Source of the DNA: Antilocapra americana
Lineage: Eukaryota; Chordata; Mammalia; Artiodactyla; Antilocapridae
Direction: 5' to 3'
Assembly: GCA_007570785.1 (NCBI GenBank)
Contig: ML662449.1
Coordinates: 7,938,856 to 8,002,855, forward strand
Length of the DNA: 64,000 nt
Shown here: positions 60,585 to 64,000 of the stretch, one piece after another
Layout: each line of letters begins with the position of its first letter
Numbering within the stretch: the first letter of the stretch is position 1
Made by a program: the position numbers and the translations under genes
The notes under the pieces: model-generated
Told to the model about the DNA's origin: nothing
What the model saw: the letters and a program-made list of their open reading frames with translations, nothing else
The model's database searches: none

Positions 60585-61499
60585 TGTCTTTTACTTTATT
60601 TTTTTTTATTATTTTTATTATTGTTTTTGCCATACATTGTCATGATATCACCATGGGTTTACATATGCTTCCCCTTCGGGTCCCCCCTCCCTCCTCCCTC
60701 CCCCCCGGGAAATCTCGCTGCACCAGTCCCGAGCATCAATCCTGGGCTGGCGATTGATTAGACACATGACAATTAACATGCTTCAATGCCCTTCTCCCAT
60801 CTCATCCCACCCTTACCCTCATCCACAAAGTCCACAAGTCTATTCTATACATCTGCGTTCCTTTTGTTGTCTCCCATGTTGGGTTCTCATTACTGTCTTT
60901 CTAAATTCCATATATATGTGTTAATATACTGTATTGTTGTTTTTGCTTCTGGCTTACTTCACTCTGGATAATGGGCTCCAGTTTCGTCCATCTGAGTAGA
61001 ATTGCTTCAAATGAATTTTTTTTAATGCTGAGTAATATTCCATTGTGTATATATACCACAGCTTTCTTATCCATTCGTCAGTTGATGGGCATCTAGGTTG
61101 CTTCCATGTCCTGGCTATTGTAAACAATGCAGCGATGAACATTGGGGTGCACGTGGCTCTTTCAATTCTGGTTTCCTCGGTGTATATGCCCAGCAGTGGG
61201 ATTGCCGGGTCATATGGCAGGTCTATTTGCAGCTTTTTAAGGAACCTCCACACTGTTTTCCATAGTGGCTGTACTAGTTTGCATTCCCACCAACAGTGTA
61301 AGAGGGTTCCCTTTTCTCCACATCCTCTCCAGCATTTATTGCTTGTAGACTTTTGGATGGCAGCCATTCTGACTGGTGTAAAGTGGTACCTCATTGTAGT
61401 TTTGATTTGCATTTCTCTGATAATGAGTGATGTTGAGCATCTTTTCATGTGTTTGTTAGCCATTTTTATATCTTCTTTGGAGAAATGTCTGTTAAGTTC
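60585..61499 (-). mobile_element. Young bovid L1, 5'-truncated
   Basis: An antisense L1 3' segment of about 0.9 kb with an A-rich tail at left. The minus frame 60954-61463 is the C-terminal ORF2 region ([20 protein letters not shown] at its start, and [20 protein letters not shown], the CCHC zinc-knuckle-like motif, with [20 protein letters not shown]). A slippage in an A run then shifts the frame and ends it early. Divergence from the L1 consensus looks low. The endonuclease and reverse-transcriptase domains are absent. Confidence 0.92.
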
Positions 61500-61669
61500 T
61501 ATTTATTTCTGTTTGTTTGTTAATCATGTTTGTCATTTATTTCGGCCTTCTCTGTCACCTGCATGAAACAAGGATCTTTGAATTTTTATTTGCTGATGAA
61601 TTTCAAGTGTGTGCAATAGTGCTATACATGTAGCAGATACTTAGGAAATATTCTTAAATAAATTAAATA

Positions 61670-62220
61670 TTTTTCCCTAAGTATATCATATCTGTTGCTG
61701 CTCTTATTCCTGTCATCAATGTTTTAAAAAAATTAACTTTCTGTATGTTTGCTGCTGATACATTGAAACACAATTCATACTTAATAGTTATTTTTTCTAT
61801 TCAGAAAAATTTCCAAATGCTCTGACTCCCGTAACTTATCTATAGATTTGTATTTTCTCACAGGAAACCTTGGCATCTCAGCATAAGGATAGGTTTTTCT
61901 TCTAATTTTTATAGTTAATTTTTTTTTTAACTATACTAACTTTCAGTACAACGTTTCTAGAAGTTGTGATGGCAGGCATCTGGTTTTGTTTCTTGTTTTA
62001 ATGGAAATGTTTTCATTGTTCTAATTGATGCTTACAGTTTTCTTAGATGATTTTGGTCTGTTTAATGAATTTTCTTTTAATTCCAAATTTCCTAAGAACT
62101 GCTTGTTTATTGTGAATGAATATTCAGCTCTATTAGGTAATTTTTTTGCTATTGAGATATTTAGTAAGTCTGTTGTCTTTTGATTTTTATTGTGGCAAAC
62201 TACATTATTGGTTTCCTAAT
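61670..62220. other. Intergenic, no gene seen
   Basis: T-rich DNA with no supported feature; an old LINE origin is possible. Confidence 0.35.
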
Positions 62221-62259
62221 ATAAAACCTTCAATCTTTCCCAGCAGATAAACAAACTTG

Positions 62260-62446
62260 AAGATTGAAGGCAGGAGGAGAAGGGGATGATAGAGGATGAG
62301 ATGATTGGATGACATTACAGACTCGATGGACAAGAGTTTGAGCAAACTCCCGGAGTTGGTGATGGACAGGGAAGCCTGGCGTGCTCCAGTCCATGGGGTC
62401 GTAAAGAGTTGGACACAACTGAGTGACTGAACTGAACTGAACTGAG
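62260..62446 (+). mobile_element. BovB 3' end with a fold-back 5' junction
   Basis: Sense BovB ('gattgaaggcaggaggagaa', 'gtccatggggtcgtaaagag') ends in the tail 'ctgaactgaactgaactga'. Just before it, 62227-62245 carries the same 5' bases inverted (CCTTCAATCTT against AAGATTGAAGG). Confidence 0.88.
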
Positions 62447-62459
62447 TATCAAACCACTT

Positions 62460-63960
62460 GGCATGGCTAGGGAAAATTCCACATGCTCACACTGTATGCC
62501 TTTTCTAAACTTTACTTGATAAGTTTGCTATCATTTCATTGAGATATTTTTCATCTATTTTTGTGACAGAGATTGCCCTGTACTTTTCCTTTCTCATACC
62601 TGTCACGTTTTGGAATCAAGTAAATATTCTTGTGAAAGAAACTGGAGAGTACTTCTCCCCTTTCCCCCATACATTTGAATAATTTTATGATTAGAATAAT
62701 CTATATTTTCAATGTTAGTAAAATCTCAGTGTAGAAACTCTTTTGGCTTGTAATTTTCTTGTGTGAAGTTTTCATACTTTTCACTAGCTCCTTTTCTGGC
62801 CATAATTATTCAAGTTTGCTATTTCTTCTTGAGTGAGTTTTGGTAGGTTAAATTTTTGATATTCAGTTTACCCAAGCTTTCAAATTCATCTATATAAAAT
62901 TCATAATATCATTTTATTGAAATCTTAATATTTGTGGTATTTGTGGGTTAGTATTATTTTTATTACTAGCATTGCTTATAATTTATCTCTTATTTTTGGT
63001 TAATTTTACCTAAAGCTTGTCAATTTTCTGTCTTCCCAAAGAACTAGTTTTTGACGTTGTTGAGTTTGACTAGTGTATAGTTGTTTTCTATGTTACTTAC
63101 ATCTGCGACCATCTGTGAAATGGAATATCTCTGGCAATTTCAATCAACCAGAAATGTCATAGCCATCAGTGATTTCAAGGCTCCAAATGTGGATGAGAGC
63201 TCCCCAAAATGGAACACAACGCCTGTGAGCCAGCAGATGCGGCCCCGCCCCCACCACGGTGACTGCAGAGAAGCTGGGGAATGCAAGAAGCAGCCATCTG
63301 CTGCATCTGCTGCCTGGTAAGGCGAACAGGAATGGATTAGGAAATAGGATATGGCCCCAGATAGCAGAGGTGCATGTGAAAGCAATGAATTTAGGGAGTC
63401 CAGAGGTTTGCATCTTCTCGTACAGAGAAGAACGCTAAATTCCTTAGCTAGGTATCTGGCTTTCCTTACTAACAATAGCCTTTGATGTTCATACTGCCTG
63501 CCCACTTTGTTGAAAGCTTGTATATAGCCTGATTACCTTTCCTGCCTGTAGGAACAGTTTTCTCAGGGCTACTGAGATGCTGCCCCCTGGGTTCAGGGTC
63601 CTTAATATGCCCACCAAATAAAACAACTCTCTTATTTACAGGTTGTGACTAATATTTTTTAGTCGATTTATCCATATTATGTTTTCCTTCTACTGATTTT
63701 AGATATTTTATTGTCTTCTTTTATTTTTAAAGTTGAATGGTTAACTCAGTTTACAGCTTTTCTTTTTTTGTAAAATGAACATTTAAAACAGTAAGTTGTC
63801 ATAGCCACTGCTCACAAGCCTTTGACATGTAGCACTTCCATTATTACACTGTTCTAATTGTACATTTCATCATGAATTTTTCTTTGGCTCAAGTGTTATT
63901 TAGAACTATGCTGCCTAATTTCAAAACAAATGAGACCATCTTGTTTTAATCAGAGGGGAA
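62460..63960 (-). mobile_element. Old L1 ORF2 remnant interrupted by an LTR
   Basis: 'cttgagtgagttttggtagg', 'cttgtcaattttctgtcttc' and 'gaactagtttttgacgttgt' are antisense L1 ORF2. The match resumes after the LTR ('ttccttctactgattttaga', 'tttggctcaagtgttattta'). Confidence 0.6.
63114..63668 (+). mobile_element. ERV LTR inserted in the L1 remnant
   Basis: LTR-like sequence with a poly(A) signal AATAAA at 63617-63622 and a U5 end 'caggttgtgactaatatttt'. The start is either 63114 or 63155. It is bounded by L1 on both sides, so no viral genes are present. No clean target-site duplication was seen. Confidence 0.6.
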
Positions 63961-64000
63961 TGCTTATACTCTCTTAATTAAATTGAAGTCTGTAAAAGTG

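Noticed and set aside
57500..64000. Gastrokine (GKN1/GKN2) exons expected upstream of ANTXR1 from human gene order
   Set aside because: No frame resembling the BRICHOS protein was seen; the genes probably lie beyond the right edge.

Overview
This window is mammalian nuclear DNA from a bovid ruminant (cattle, sheep, goat or a relative). The evidence is the repeat content: many tRNA-Glu/BovB-derived SINEs (Bov-tA and Bov-A2), CHR SINEs, BovB (RTE) LINEs, a bovid-type young L1 and bovid ERV LTRs, on top of older MIR, L2, L1M, hAT and MER20 copies. I cannot decide between bovid genera.

The backbone is the 5' end of a protein-coding gene on the minus strand, ANTXR1 (TEM8). Three coding exons can be read directly: exon 1 at 34794-34945 (start codon, signal peptide, first part of the vWA domain), exon 2 at 9513-9584 and exon 3 at 5005-5076. 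All have canonical splice sites, and every junction is in phase 2. Exons 1 and 2 together rebuild the metal-binding DxSxS motif of the vWA domain. A CpG island (about 34500-35300) covers exon 1 and the promoter, and a good CTCF-like motif lies at 35410-35428. Positions 1-5004, 5077-9512 and 9585-34793 are introns 3 (partial), 2 and 1. Later exons lie beyond the left edge. From about 35300 to 64000 is upstream intergenic DNA in which I see no gene. In human the gastrokine genes lie on this side of ANTXR1, but none is visible here.

Intron 1 carries a full-length retrocopy of ferritin light chain (FTL) mRNA on the plus strand, opposite to the host gene. It has an intact 173-codon frame, a preserved iron-responsive element in the 5' UTR, a poly(A) signal, a decayed tail and a perfect 15-bp target-site duplication. 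The same intron holds a roughly 530-bp ACC/ATC satellite with a longer-range period of about 42 bp.

The intergenic half is retroelement-rich. It has a 2.0-kb BovB copy with reverse-transcriptase remnants and an 11-bp target-site duplication, a 5'-inverted L1 with a SINE nested in it, a young truncated L1, and four LTRs without visible internal viral genes. One LTR has a clean 6-bp target-site duplication and another has 7-bp terminal inverted repeats. No tRNA or rRNA gene, CRISPR array or multi-gene system is present. Most open frames are SINE, LINE, microsatellite or CpG-island artefacts. Family names for old repeats are from recall of consensus sequences, and boundaries given without a target-site duplication are approximate.
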